Assembly: GCF_900143185.1 (NCBI RefSeq)
Contig: NZ_FSRQ01000001.1
Coordinates: 496,001-560,000, forward strand
DNA: 64,000 nucleotides
Direction of reading: 5' to 3'
From: Chryseobacterium scophthalmum
GTDB taxonomy: Bacteria; Bacteroidota; Bacteroidia; Flavobacteriales; Weeksellaceae
Below, piece by piece: positions 45,836-55,310 of this stretch. Positions within the stretch are counted from its first letter, which is position 1. Each line of letters starts with the position of its first letter. Below the pieces are notes generated by a model, which saw only the letters and a program-made list of their open reading frames with translations, searched no databases and was not told where the DNA came from. The position numbers and the translations under genes are program-made.

Positions 45836-46207
45836 ATGAGTAAGAAGAAAATTTTGATTTTTGATGATGATAAAACCATTCTGGAAGTGATTACGATCAT
45901 TTTTGAAGAAAACGGTTATCAGGTCGAAATTTCAGAAACATCTCATGATATTATCGAAAAGGTTTCAAGTTTCAAACCTGATGTAATTCTCATGGATAAC
46001 TGGATTCCCAGAATTGGTGGAGTAGAGGCAACAAAGCTTTTAAAGAGTCATGAAGAATTTAAATCGATTCCGGTAATTTATGTAACGGCAAATAATGATA
46101 TAGTTGCTTTGGCGAAAGAAGCTCACGCAGATGATTACGTTGCAAAACCTTTTAATCTTGAAGATTTGGAAGATAAAGTTGCGATGTTTTTACAGGAAAA
46201 AGCTTAG
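45836..46207 (+). CDS. Stand-alone response regulator receiver
   Basis: This is a 123-residue receiver with acidic residues DDD (10-12), acceptor D54 in LMDNWIPRIGG, the threonine in YVTANND and lysine in YVAKPF. The asparagine-tryptophan after the acceptor is unusual compared with the Met-rich sequence of the other receiver in the island. No output domain. It is the last gene of the signalling island, before the convergent terminator at 46228-46263. Confidence 0.9.
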   Translation: MSKKKILIFDDDKTILEVITIIFEENGYQVEISETSHDIIEKVSSFKPDVILMDNWIPRIGGVEATKLLKSHEEFKSIPVIYVTANNDIVALAKEAHADDYVAKPFNLEDLEDKVAMFLQEKA

Positions 46208-46227
46208 AATAATTTCTCAAAAAATAT

Positions 46228-46263
46228 AAATCCCCTTCATTTACTGAAAGGGATTTTCTTTTT
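46228..46263. terminator. Bidirectional terminator after the signalling island
   Basis: AAATCCC (46228-46234) pairs with GGGATTT (46250-46256), with three more pairs inside past one mismatch, and T residues follow on the plus strand. It lies between the convergent receiver gene and the 46262-46540 gene. Confidence 0.65.
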
Positions 46264-46540
46264 ATACTACATTTCTCATTTGATTCTGATCTGAATTCGG
46301 CAACTTTCGGGGTTGCTCTTCATTATTGATATCACTGATTAAAGCTGATAAAAATTCTTTAATTTCCGGTTGTGATAAAATCTTATCCGAAAAAGTGGGA
46401 GCTATAATTGTTTTCTTTGAAACGAGATTTTCTGTAAAAATAAACTCGTCTTTCAAATCAATGTGACTGCCAAACTGCTGTTGTATGTTTAAAGCTAAAT
46501 AGTATTCTATTGTATCTTTATTTTGTTCTGTAATTTCCAT
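46262..46540 (-). CDS. Hypothetical protein, 92 aa
   Basis: This 92-residue soluble acidic protein is predicted to be helical, with no signal peptide or known motif. The C-terminus is Asn/Gln-rich (SDQNQMRNVV). It starts at ATG 46540 after an AT-rich leader. The family is not recognised. Its stop overlaps the end of the terminator hairpin, so it probably shares that terminator in the opposite direction. Confidence 0.5.
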   Translation of the reverse strand: MEITEQNKDTIEYYLALNIQQQFGSHIDLKDEFIFTENLVSKKTIIAPTFSDKILSQPEIKEFLSALISDINNEEQPRKLPNSDQNQMRNVV

Positions 46541-46732
46541 CTCTTAGGTGTTTTTACTATTAGTATAATAATTTCTATGCCATACAGAGTTTTTATAAAT
46601 AATTAACAGTTTTTATTTCAAATCAGCCTGTTATCTATTTACAAATCTGCTTTACTTCAGTACGTGAAACACCTATGTCTACTGCTAAAATTGTTTGTTT
46701 GTTAAAAAAAGAACTGCAAATAATTTAAATAT

Positions 46733-46766
46733 AAAAAAACGGACAGTGAATTGCTCACCATCCGTT
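46733..46766 (-). terminator. Terminator of the OMP_b-brl_3 receptor gene 46791-48965
   Basis: AACGGA (46738-46743) and TCCGTT (46761-46766) are perfect arms, continued inward by CAGTGA/TCACCA pairs including G-T pairs. On the minus strand the stem is followed by seven T residues. Confidence 0.8.
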
Positions 46767-46790
46767 CCCAATGATAAAATAAACTACTTC

Positions 46791-48965
46791 TTATTTTCCA
46801 CCACCGCTATTTTTCTCAACATCGGTTTTGGTATTTTCTTTTACTTTCTGGTTTCCGAATCTTTTTACAAATGTTAATGAAAACCCATACCAATCAGATT
46901 TCGATGAATTTCTGAATGTACCGATTTGGCTAAATGAAGTCGAATCGAAATTTGGTCTTCCGAATATATTCATCAACTGCAAGCTAAATTCCATCTGAGT
47001 TTTTGGGAAAATTTTTGTTGCCGAAATATTATGAAAAATATTTGTTTTGTTGGCATAAGAATTTCCATTATTCTGATTTGAAATTTCTACCCATGCACTC
47101 AAATTAATGTTTTTATTAAAAAGATTGGTGTACGTTAAGTTGGTAGAACCAGCCCAATAACTTAAATAACTATCTCCTTTTAATTCGTTTTTTGCATTAA
47201 AATCGCTGTTGTCGATATAATTCCAACCGAAACTCATATTTACACTTAATTTATTTTTTAAGAAAGATTGATTGGTATTGGCATATAAAAAATATTTGTG
47301 AACATTTCCGGTAAAATTACTTTCCTGCGAAATGGTTTTTTTGTCCTCCGGTTTTGCTCCGTTTTCTATGACATAATCAGTCCAATAGTCCTGATCGGTA
47401 AAGGTATATCTTGCGGAAAGAAAGTACTTTTTGAGAAAGCCAAATTTCATATAAATTCGATCACTAGGATTCGGATTCAAATCCATATTTCCTCGGGTGT
47501 ACAATCCATCGTTTCGGGGCAATAAAAATGGATTAAACTCAGAATACCAAGGTCGCCAAAGATTTCTGTTATAGGTTAAACTTAAATCATATTTGTCTGA
47601 GAAAGAATATTTAAGCAATAAATTGGGTAAGAAACTTCCATAGGAATCTTTTCTTGAAGTTCCTGCAATATCCTGCCCGATTTTATAATCAATGTACTCA
47701 TAACGAATACCAATTCTTGTTTCTAATTTTTTGAAAAAAGTTTTAGAGAAATTGGCGTATAATGAATTGATATTGTCTTCATACCGGAATGTGTCGTTCT
47801 TACTCAGTCCATTTGGTAATATTCCATACAATGAATTGGGAATAACATTATTATTAAAATTCATCTTACCACCGACTTCAAATGTTCCTCCCGATTTCCC
47901 TAAAGATTGAGTGTAATCTATTTTTAAATAATAATTTCGGTTTTCAACATCAGTTAATACTCCGATTTCGTCTACAGAAGTTGCACCTGTTTTGGTTAAA
48001 GTATTTTTAAGGTAATAGCTATTATCAGATTCTGCATCATAGTTTGTTCCTAAACTAACGTCTAGAATTCTGTTTTTTTCTTTGTCATAATATTTATAAA
48101 AAATATTCGTTCCAAAAGTCGGATTAGAAGAAGATGAAGTTTGATTTTGAATATACGAACGTTCAAAATTATCATTCTGGTTAATAATTGCATTGGTTTC
48201 AGAGCTGTTGCTTCTTATTCCTTTATAAAATTCAAAAATGGCTCCTATACTATTTTTATCATTAATTTCATACTCAGAAGTTGAAGAAATAGAAGGGTTT
48301 TTACCTTTGTAAATAATATCATTATCAATTTTTGTTACCTCATTATTTTCGTACAAAGTATTCAATAATGAGTTTTTTTGCACCCATACATTGTCGCTGT
48401 AACTTCCTACGAGTGTTTGTGTAAATTTTTTCTTATGATAATTAAGATTAAGATTAGTATACTGAGAATTTTGTGTGTTTTGTCTGTTGTTAAATGTTAC
48501 GCTTCCTTTCAGTCCTTCATCATCACGTTTTTTCAGAACAATATTGATGACCGATCCCGATGCTTCATATCTTGAAGACGGGCTTGTGATAACCTCTATT
48601 TTCATCAGATTATCTGCAGGCATTGTCTGTAAATATTCTTTTAGTTCTTTTCCTGTAAAAACAGATTTTCTGTCGTTGATATAAACAGTTACAGATTCAC
48701 CTTCTGCCTTTAAAGCATCATTGTTATCAATGCTTACCAAGGGCGTCATTCGTAAGACATCCCAAGTCGTATTTCCTGCAAGAATAGAGCTGTTTGCTAC
48801 GTTAAAAACTGTACGATCAACCTTAGATTCTACCGTTGGTTTTCTGGCAACAAAAGTGACTTCTTCTATTTCATTTACTTTTTTTGATTCTATGGTATCT
48901 TTCGCAGCTTGTGAAAAAGCGAGTGTTCCTATTAATAAAGCAACTGGTGCTAATATCTTTTTCAT
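46791..48965 (-). CDS. TonB-dependent receptor family protein (OMP_b-brl_3)
   Basis: This 724-residue outer-membrane protein has a signal peptide (1-20, ending AFSQA). A plug-like segment follows (TTWDVLRMTPLVSIDNNDAL ... VYINDRKSVFTGKELKEYL), then many barrel strands of the OMP_b-brl_3 (PF14905) type. Unlike many relatives it has no long carboxypeptidase-like N-domain. The C-terminus is glycine-rich (KNSGGGK) instead of ending on an aromatic residue, which is atypical for a barrel and may be a short tail after the last strand. Substrate unknown. The gene is monocistronic. Confidence 0.85.
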   Translation of the reverse strand: MKKILAPVALLIGTLAFSQAAKDTIESKKVNEIEEVTFVARKPTVESKVDRTVFNVANSSILAGNTTWDVLRMTPLVSIDNNDALKAEGESVTVYINDRKSVFTGKELKEYLQTMPADNLMKIEVITSPSSRYEASGSVINIVLKKRDDEGLKGSVTFNNRQNTQNSQYTNLNLNYHKKKFTQTLVGSYSDNVWVQKNSLLNTLYENNEVTKIDNDIIYKGKNPSISSTSEYEINDKNSIGAIFEFYKGIRSNSSETNAIINQNDNFERSYIQNQTSSSSNPTFGTNIFYKYYDKEKNRILDVSLGTNYDAESDNSYYLKNTLTKTGATSVDEIGVLTDVENRNYYLKIDYTQSLGKSGGTFEVGGKMNFNNNVIPNSLYGILPNGLSKNDTFRYEDNINSLYANFSKTFFKKLETRIGIRYEYIDYKIGQDIAGTSRKDSYGSFLPNLLLKYSFSDKYDLSLTYNRNLWRPWYSEFNPFLLPRNDGLYTRGNMDLNPNPSDRIYMKFGFLKKYFLSARYTFTDQDYWTDYVIENGAKPEDKKTISQESNFTGNVHKYFLYANTNQSFLKNKLSVNMSFGWNYIDNSDFNAKNELKGDSYLSYWAGSTNLTYTNLFNKNINLSAWVEISNQNNGNSYANKTNIFHNISATKIFPKTQMEFSLQLMNIFGRPNFDSTSFSQIGTFRNSSKSDWYGFSLTFVKRFGNQKVKENTKTDVEKNSGGGK

Positions 48966-49083
48966 TAAAGGTTATATATTTAATTATAAGACACCGATAG
49001 GGGAATATTCGTTACATTTAAAATGTGTTAATTTATGTTAACGTTAATTTATTGACGTAAACTCTTTAAAAATCAATTCAATA

Positions 49084-49117
49084 AAAAAGCTATTTTGATC
49101 ATTCAAAATAGCTTTTT
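49084..49117 (-). terminator. Terminator of the DUF4249/receptor operon
   Basis: AAAAAGCTATTTTGA (49084-49098) pairs perfectly with TCAAAATAGCTTTTT (49103-49117) over a four-base loop. A and T runs on both sides allow either direction; it lies just past the stop of the minus-strand gene at 49171. Confidence 0.85.
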
Positions 49118-49170
49118 ATATAAAAATTAATGTTTTTTACAATAAATTGAGTTTAAAATAGATCTCATTT

Positions 49171-49980
49171 TTATTGGATCACGATACTTTTTTTCCTCAC
49201 GGTATGTGCTGAAAAATAGCCTAAAGCACCATTGCTGATGTTACTTGGCGGATTACTTGGTGTAATTCCTCCACCTGCGCCGCCTCCGGAAAGTTGAAGC
49301 AATGCTGAGTAAAAAGTGTAAACATTGTTGTCGATACACTGCATTTCTACATGAATGGTATCGCCTACAACCACTTTTACATCATCAGGTTTATCGCCTT
49401 CATCGTTTGGAAGTATTAAAGGTCTTTGATTAGGAATTCCATTATTAATATTATCAGAAAACTCTGAAAAATATCTTTTTGGCTTATAATTTACAGTATA
49501 GCTGAATAAATAGCGGTTCCCTAAAGCTTGGGGATCTGTGAATATAGGTAAAAGTGTATAGCTGGTTTCACCACCTACCATAAAAGAATCCTGTTCCAAA
49601 CCTTCAAAATCAACAGCTTCAGGCATTTTACTTTTTGCAAAATATTCTTTTCCTTCTGCTATTATTTGTAAAGTGTAAGTATGGCCTGGGATTCCTTCAA
49701 TAAAATTAGTTTTGTAAAATCCATTACCCACATATTGTAAAACCTCAGATTGTCCAAAATCATCACTTATATTCACAAATGAAGCTTCTACTGGTGGATA
49801 TTCATTTTCTTGAGTAAAAGCCACAGATTTTGTAATTTTCACATAATATGGGCCATCCTGGTCGGTTATGTTTCCTTCTATTACGATAGTTCCGCTTTGG
49901 TCCTCCAGATCGAGATCAATTTCTTTTTCACAAGAGGTTACCAAAAAGAAGGATAATATGATTAAAAATATATTTTTCAT
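49171..49980 (-). CDS. DUF4249 lipoprotein
   Basis: This 269-residue lipoprotein has a leader ending in VTSC, with C17 as the lipidation site, followed by the characteristic start EKEIDLDLEDQSGTIVIEGN. That start and the ITDQDGPYYVKITKS pattern are typical of DUF4249. The C-terminal part is Gly/Pro-rich. DUF4249 proteins are commonly encoded beside a TonB-dependent receptor and probably act as its surface lipoprotein partner, comparable to SusD. Here the receptor gene is 88 bases upstream in the same direction. Confidence 0.88.
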   Translation of the reverse strand: MKNIFLIILSFFLVTSCEKEIDLDLEDQSGTIVIEGNITDQDGPYYVKITKSVAFTQENEYPPVEASFVNISDDFGQSEVLQYVGNGFYKTNFIEGIPGHTYTLQIIAEGKEYFAKSKMPEAVDFEGLEQDSFMVGGETSYTLLPIFTDPQALGNRYLFSYTVNYKPKRYFSEFSDNINNGIPNQRPLILPNDEGDKPDDVKVVVGDTIHVEMQCIDNNVYTFYSALLQLSGGGAGGGITPSNPPSNISNGALGYFSAHTVRKKSIVIQ

Positions 49981-50068
49981 AAATTAAAGAGAAGTTAGAA
50001 ATTAGATCTTAGAGATTAGTTGAACACTAAAATTTTAAATCTAAAATATATTGTTAAATTACTATAAA

Positions 50069-52405
50069 TTAAAATTTGAAATTATAAGTAATGTTCGGGA
50101 CCCAACGGAATAATGATGTCTGCATGGCTCTTGTTGTCCCTGGTTTGTCAGGATTGTCTTCAAACGTAATGGTGTAAGCATTTTGTCTTCCGTAGACATT
50201 GTAAATTCCGAAGGACCAAGAACCTTTAAAACGTTTGTTGGATCCTGGTTCATACGTTGCACTCAGATCCATTCTGTGATAAGCGGGCATTCTGTCTGCA
50301 TTTCTGCTGCTGTACTGGAAAACAGTTTGTCCGTTCAGTTCGTATTTTCCGGTTGGGAAAGTCACTGCATTTCCTGTGCTGTAAAGGAATAATCCTGAGA
50401 AAGACCATTTCGGATTGAGCTGATATGTTGCTACAATAGAAAGATCATGTGTTTTGTCTTGTCTTGCATCATACCATTCGTTATCGTTGATTCCGTTGAT
50501 TTTTCTTTCAGTTTTAGATAAAGTATAAGAAATCCATCCGGTCAGTTTTCCGCTTTTCTTTTTGGCAATTAATTCTAAACCGTAAGCTCTACCTTTTCCG
50601 AATAGCAATTCACTTTCAACATCTGCTGCAGTATCGAAAGAAATTTGCGCTCCGTTTTTATAATCAATTTGATTTTGCATTGATTTGTAATAAATCTCAG
50701 CATTCAATTCATAATTATTATTGTTGAAGTTTCGACTGTAACCTGCACTGATTTGGTCTGCAATTTCAGGTTTTACGGTATAGCTGCTTCCAATCCACTG
50801 ATCGGTTGGGTTTCCGCTTCCGCTGTTGCTTAATAAATGTAAATTTTGAGTGTTTCTGGAATAACCTCCTTTGATACTGCTTACTTCATTAATTCTGTAA
50901 TTTGCTGTAATTCTCGGCTCAATATTGACATACGTTTTCCCGAATTTTCCTTTTTCTAAATATTCAGAATCTGTTAATACTCCATTTTCATAAGTGTTAA
51001 AAGTATCACCTCCTAAAACAGAGAACATTGCCAATCTTGCTCCGTAATTAATCGTCAGCTTTTCTGTCGCTTTAAAATCATCATTGATGTAGACTGCATT
51101 TTCCCAAGAATATCTCGGATTTCTCGGAAAACTGCTTACACTTGTTCCCGAAGCGCTACTTGGAGTAATTGTATGATAAATAGATTGTAAACCAAATTTA
51201 ACAGAATGCTTATTTCCTGCAAACCAAGAAAAATCCTGCTTCAAATTCCAGTCTTCAATTTCAGAATCCAATCCGAAAGTATTGTTGTTGCTGCTTAAGC
51301 TTACATTATAATTGTAGTTGCTGTAAATAAATGAAGTATTGGAAAATAATTTACTGTTGATAATACTGTTCCAGCGTAGAGTAGCGGTTGTATTTCCCCA
51401 ATCTGTCGAAAAAGTATCGCCCAAACCTAAAACATCTCTTCCAAAATATCCAGATAGATATAAACGGTTATTATCATTGATTTGATAATTGGCTTTTAGA
51501 TTTAAATCATAAAAATACAGTTTACTGTCTTTAAAATCGTCTGTTGCTTTCAGAAAAACATCTGCATACGTTCGTCTTCCCGAAACAATGAATGAAGATT
51601 TTTCCTTTTGAATAGGTCCTTCTACACTCAAACGGCTGCTTATTAAACCAATTCCTCCGTTGACGTTGTAATCTTTGTTGTTTCCGTCTTTCATTTTTAC
51701 ATCCAAAACAGACGAAAGTCTGCCTCCATATTGAGCCGGACTATTTCCTTTGATGATGCTTACATCTTTCAATGCATCACTATTAAATGTACTGAAAAAC
51801 CCAAGCAAATGCGAAGCATTGTAAACTGCTGCTTCATCCAATAAGATCAAATTTTGATCTGTTGCGCCACCTCTCACAGAGAATCCGCTGCTTCCTTCAC
51901 CGTTGCTTTTAATTCCGGGCAAAAGCTGAATGGTTTTCATCACATCTTTTTCACCAAACAAAACAGGAAGTTTATCAATTTGTTTAATGCTTAAAGTTTC
52001 GGTTCCCATTTGTGCTGATGAAAGATTTTTGTCTTTTTTAACACCGGAAATTATAACCTCGTCAATTTTGGCTGTTCTTTCATCATTGTCCTGATTCAGC
52101 TGAAGATTAAGTTTAATATCGTCTTCAACATTAATAACCTGTTGAAAATCTTTAAACCCAAGATTGGAAACCACCAATGTATAAGAACCTTTAGGAAGTG
52201 AAAGAGAGTAAAATCCGTATTCGTTGGCTACAACTGATATGGTAGGGTCTTCTGCAACTTTTACGATAACCCCGAGAAGTAATTCTCCATTTTTATGATC
52301 CTTGACGGTACCGCTTACCGAGTACTTTTGCTGGGCAAAAACGACCGAACTAAAGCAGACCGCAGCAATTGTTGTTGCCGCTCTTAATGATGTTTTCTGT
52401 ATCAA
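50069..52405 (-). CDS. TonB-dependent receptor with carboxypeptidase-like domain
   Basis: This 778-residue outer-membrane receptor has a signal peptide (about 1-25, ending FAQ) and a carboxypeptidase D regulatory-like domain (about 28-110). A TonB-box-like KIDEVIISG leads to a plug (about 130-235) with FSVRGGATDQNLILLDEAAVYNASH, and the barrel ends in YNFKF. It is co-transcribed with the DUF4249 lipoprotein gene. Substrate is not evident from sequence. A perfect dyad (52470-52488) in the leader region may be an operator. Confidence 0.9.
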   Translation of the reverse strand: MIQKTSLRAATTIAAVCFSSVVFAQQKYSVSGTVKDHKNGELLLGVIVKVAEDPTISVVANEYGFYSLSLPKGSYTLVVSNLGFKDFQQVINVEDDIKLNLQLNQDNDERTAKIDEVIISGVKKDKNLSSAQMGTETLSIKQIDKLPVLFGEKDVMKTIQLLPGIKSNGEGSSGFSVRGGATDQNLILLDEAAVYNASHLLGFFSTFNSDALKDVSIIKGNSPAQYGGRLSSVLDVKMKDGNNKDYNVNGGIGLISSRLSVEGPIQKEKSSFIVSGRRTYADVFLKATDDFKDSKLYFYDLNLKANYQINDNNRLYLSGYFGRDVLGLGDTFSTDWGNTTATLRWNSIINSKLFSNTSFIYSNYNYNVSLSSNNNTFGLDSEIEDWNLKQDFSWFAGNKHSVKFGLQSIYHTITPSSASGTSVSSFPRNPRYSWENAVYINDDFKATEKLTINYGARLAMFSVLGGDTFNTYENGVLTDSEYLEKGKFGKTYVNIEPRITANYRINEVSSIKGGYSRNTQNLHLLSNSGSGNPTDQWIGSSYTVKPEIADQISAGYSRNFNNNNYELNAEIYYKSMQNQIDYKNGAQISFDTAADVESELLFGKGRAYGLELIAKKKSGKLTGWISYTLSKTERKINGINDNEWYDARQDKTHDLSIVATYQLNPKWSFSGLFLYSTGNAVTFPTGKYELNGQTVFQYSSRNADRMPAYHRMDLSATYEPGSNKRFKGSWSFGIYNVYGRQNAYTITFEDNPDKPGTTRAMQTSLFRWVPNITYNFKF

Positions 52406-52469
52406 TTTTTTTAGTTTATTTTTTTATAGAAGTATAAGCTTAAAGTTTCTGATCATTAAAAAAAATCAA

Positions 52470-52488
52470 GTGTTTAAAATTTAAACAC
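52470..52488. promoter_or_regulatory. Dyad upstream of the TonB-dependent receptor gene
   Basis: GTGTTTAAA-A-TTTAAACAC is a perfect 9-base inverted repeat around one central base, 65 bases before the receptor ATG at 52405. It is a plausible repressor or activator site; no regulator is known. Confidence 0.4.
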
Positions 52489-52584
52489 CTGTTATTTACT
52501 CATCGATTTGAGAAATATAAGCTTACATTTGCCTAAACAACGGGGTTACGATTATTTTATTGTCCGGCTAATATTAAAAATTCC

Positions 52585-53226
52585 TTAAGTTCCCATTTCT
52601 ATATCATCCCAATCAGAATCTTTGTTGATGAGCCATTCCAAAGCCTTTCTTCTTTCGTAGACAATGCCTTCGTTTATTTTAGCTTCTACACCTTTAATTC
52701 TCTCATCAACACAATACCAATGAAAACGGTAATATAGATCAAGCATATTGTAAACTTCATCATCAGTTCTCAGTTCTTTTAACTGGCTGATTTTTTCATT
52801 AGTTTCATTTTCTTCAAGATCAGGTAAAAAAGTTGCCATATTTTCGCCACACCACTCGGTTTCATCAAGATTTGGAACTGTTTTTGTTGCCCACATTAAT
52901 GCCCAAAGTCCTTCAAGATACCAACGTAGAGAATTGATTTCGTAATCACTTAATTCATCATTATCTTTAAGCAGAATCTCGTTTTCCCAATTAGAAAGAT
53001 GTGAAGTCAGATCATGCTTTTCAATCCATTTTCTGATGAAAGTTATGGGTGCTTCAAATGAAATATTAATCAAAGCATTCATTACAGACATTCTACCTTT
53101 TATTTCGTCTAAACTTCTCATATTAGGATCTTCCAAAACCGGAAGCCACGAATTAAATCTGTAATTTTTATCGGCTATGATTTGATTATTAAATTCTCTT
53201 ACTTTAATCTTTTGTTCTTCAGTCAT
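52585..53226 (-). CDS. DUF4272 protein
   Basis: These 213 residues fit DUF4272: MNALINISFEAP, RWYLEGLWALMWAT and a closing region with YRFHWYCVDERIKG and VYERRKALEWLI. The protein is cytoplasmic and mostly helical, with many tryptophans. The biochemical role of the family is not known to me. It lies 62 bases downstream of the MarR-GNAT gene in the same direction and may be read from the same promoter. Confidence 0.8.
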   Translation of the reverse strand: MTEEQKIKVREFNNQIIADKNYRFNSWLPVLEDPNMRSLDEIKGRMSVMNALINISFEAPITFIRKWIEKHDLTSHLSNWENEILLKDNDELSDYEINSLRWYLEGLWALMWATKTVPNLDETEWCGENMATFLPDLEENETNEKISQLKELRTDDEVYNMLDLYYRFHWYCVDERIKGVEAKINEGIVYERRKALEWLINKDSDWDDIEMGT

Positions 53227-53288
53227 TATTTAGAATTTGATAGTTGAAATTATTTAAAGATAATAAAATCTCTAAAATTAGATTTTGA

Positions 53289-54251
53289 TTATTTTTTTAA
53301 ATTTAATTCCATTTGAATATTGCAGCGTTTGTAAGGCGTTTGATGACCCACAATCTTTTCAAAACCCATTTTATGATATAAATTAATGGCTGGTTTCAGA
53401 ATAGTATTGCTTTCTAAATATATTTTTGATGCTTCCAATTGTTTCGCAGAATCTATAATCGCCTGTCCCAAAAGCCAACCCAGATTTTTACCCTGAGCTT
53501 TTGGTGAAACAGCCATTTTTGCCATTTCAAAATCATAATTTTGGTCATTCATTTTTATTAAAGCGCAAACTCCTAAAGGTTCGTTCTTATAAAGAGCGAC
53601 AAATATTTTTCCGCCTTTATCCAGAATATATTCTTTGGGATTGTCTAATGCTTTATAATCGGCCTCTTCCATTTCAAAAAAAGTAGAAATCCATTCTTCA
53701 TTCAAAGCTTTGAAAGCTGATTGATATTTGGGTTCGTATTCTACAATTTTAACATCTTTACTTTCACGCAGCTTTTTTTGATCTTTCACTCTTTTTAATA
53801 AAGATTTTTGTTCCAGTAAAAACTCCCATTCTGCCAATGCTTCCCAAAGATTGTTAGTCGCTTCACTGATGATCTCATCAATCGCCACATCAATATCGGC
53901 GCATTGTTCTTCAATCATTTTCTTGGCTAATGAAATTCCTTCAGTTGTAAGACCAACAACGTTTCTTCGTTTGTCATTGGAGTTAAGTTTGTCATTAACC
54001 AAGCCTGCCTTGGCCATCTCTTTGATGATCTTTGTAACAGAAGGTTGCGAATGCCCGATTTCTTTAGCAATTTCGGTAATGGTTATTTCTTCTGTTTCAG
54101 AGAGAACAAAGAAAACGGGGAACCATTTTGGAGAAAAGCCTTCAATATTATACAGTTCATAAATTTGAGCTGCATCTTCAGTAACTTTGCTTGTCAGCAA
54201 TCTTAATCTGCTTCCTAAAGCCATTTTTCCTGTACGGTTAAATATTTCCAT
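53289..54251 (-). CDS. MarR-type regulator fused to GNAT acetyltransferase
   Basis: This is a 320-residue two-domain protein. Residues 1-150 form a MarR winged-helix regulator (ITEIAKEIGHSQPSVTKIIKEM is the recognition region). Residues about 165-320 form a GNAT acyltransferase with the acetyl-CoA loop SPKAQGKNLGW. Such fusions are known in bacteria; the acetyltransferase probably modifies a small molecule or protein controlled by the regulator. The start at 54251 follows a strong promoter and operator candidate (54261-54305), which suggests autoregulation. Confidence 0.88.
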   Translation of the reverse strand: MEIFNRTGKMALGSRLRLLTSKVTEDAAQIYELYNIEGFSPKWFPVFFVLSETEEITITEIAKEIGHSQPSVTKIIKEMAKAGLVNDKLNSNDKRRNVVGLTTEGISLAKKMIEEQCADIDVAIDEIISEATNNLWEALAEWEFLLEQKSLLKRVKDQKKLRESKDVKIVEYEPKYQSAFKALNEEWISTFFEMEEADYKALDNPKEYILDKGGKIFVALYKNEPLGVCALIKMNDQNYDFEMAKMAVSPKAQGKNLGWLLGQAIIDSAKQLEASKIYLESNTILKPAINLYHKMGFEKIVGHQTPYKRCNIQMELNLKK

Positions 54252-54260
54252 AATTAATTA

Positions 54261-54274
54261 CATAACTGATTATG
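54261..54274. promoter_or_regulatory. MarR-type operator dyad
   Basis: CATAA-CTGA-TTATG is a perfect 5-base inverted repeat located between the -7 element and the start codon of the MarR-GNAT gene. That is a typical position for repression by its own product. Confidence 0.45.
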
Positions 54275-54305
54275 CAAAATTATATAAATGATTTTAAATG
54301 GCAAA
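54275..54305 (-). promoter_or_regulatory. Bacteroidota-type promoter of the MarR-GNAT gene
   Basis: On the minus strand TTTG (54305-54302), a 19-base spacer and TAATTTTG (54282-54275) agree with the -33/-7 consensus. The predicted start near 54270 falls inside the CATAA dyad. Confidence 0.55.
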
Positions 54306-54401
54306 ATTTATGTTTCATTATAAAATAAATATTCCTGAGTAGATAGTAAACTTAAGAACATGAAATGGTATTTTAAAGTTTGAATTTCTTAACTTTATCA
54401 A

Positions 54402-55280
54402 ATGAAAGAGAAGATTATCAGAGTAATTTCAGAATTTAATAGTGAACTGAAGCTTCAGGGATTTAAGGCATTTCAAATTGAAAATGACAGCAATGACACA
54501 CGTACCTACAGCCGAAAAGAGTTCTATAAAATATGTCTTACCACCGGAAAAAGCAAGATTCATTATTCTGATAAAACCTTTGAGCAGGAAGGTACAATTC
54601 TATTTTTTGGTAATCCGCATATCCCTTATTCTTGGGAAACTATTTCTACAACATATGTGGGATATACAATTCTTTTCTCTGCTGAATTTTTTAAGAATTC
54701 AGAGCGTTCGGAGAGCTTACAGCAGTCTTCTTTTTTTAAAATTGGCGGAACCCCGGTTTTAAAAATTACATCTGAGCAAAGAGATTTTCTCAATACTATT
54801 TTTCATAAAATGATTACCGAACAAGAAAGTGATTATGTGTATAAAGATGAATTAATTAGAAATTATATCAGTCTTATTATTCATGAATCTCTCAAGATGG
54901 AACCCTCTGAAAATTACGAACAAAATAAAAATGCGTCTTCAAGATTATCTTCAGTTTTTCTGGAGTTACTGGAAAGACAATTTCCAATTGAAACAACAGC
55001 AAATCCTCTTCAGCTAAAAACAGCGCAAGATTATGCTCAGCATTTGAATGTACATATAAATTATCTAAATCGTGCTGTAAAAGAGATAACCGGAAAATCA
55101 ACAACAAATCATATTACAGAGCGCATCATCACAGAAGCCAAAGCACTTTTGCAACACACAGATTGGAGTGTTTCAGAAATTGCTTACTCTCTCGGATTTG
55201 AATATCCAACTTACTTCAACAACTTTTTTAAAAAACAAACAGGAACTAATCCCAAGTCTTTTCGATTAACTGAGGTTTGA
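54402..55280 (+). CDS. AraC-family transcriptional regulator
   Basis: This 292-residue regulator has an N-terminal cupin-like sensing domain (about 20-170) and a C-terminal AraC double helix-turn-helix (about 185-290). The latter contains HLNVHINYLNRAVKEITGKST and the family's WSVSEIAYSLGFEYPTYFNNFFKKQTG signature. It is encoded immediately upstream of, and in the same direction as, the acetyltransferase-cupin-hydrolase genes and is the likely activator of that set. Its inducer is unknown. Confidence 0.9.
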   Translation: MKEKIIRVISEFNSELKLQGFKAFQIENDSNDTRTYSRKEFYKICLTTGKSKIHYSDKTFEQEGTILFFGNPHIPYSWETISTTYVGYTILFSAEFFKNSERSESLQQSSFFKIGGTPVLKITSEQRDFLNTIFHKMITEQESDYVYKDELIRNYISLIIHESLKMEPSENYEQNKNASSRLSSVFLELLERQFPIETTANPLQLKTAQDYAQHLNVHINYLNRAVKEITGKSTTNHITERIITEAKALLQHTDWSVSEIAYSLGFEYPTYFNNFFKKQTGTNPKSFRLTEV

Positions 55281-55310
55281 AATTCTTATTTTTTGGTTTG
55301 ATAATCTTTA

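Noticed and set aside
46695..46877. 60-residue plus-strand frame
   Set aside because: It covers the terminator hairpin and the antisense 3' end of the receptor gene at 46791-48965.
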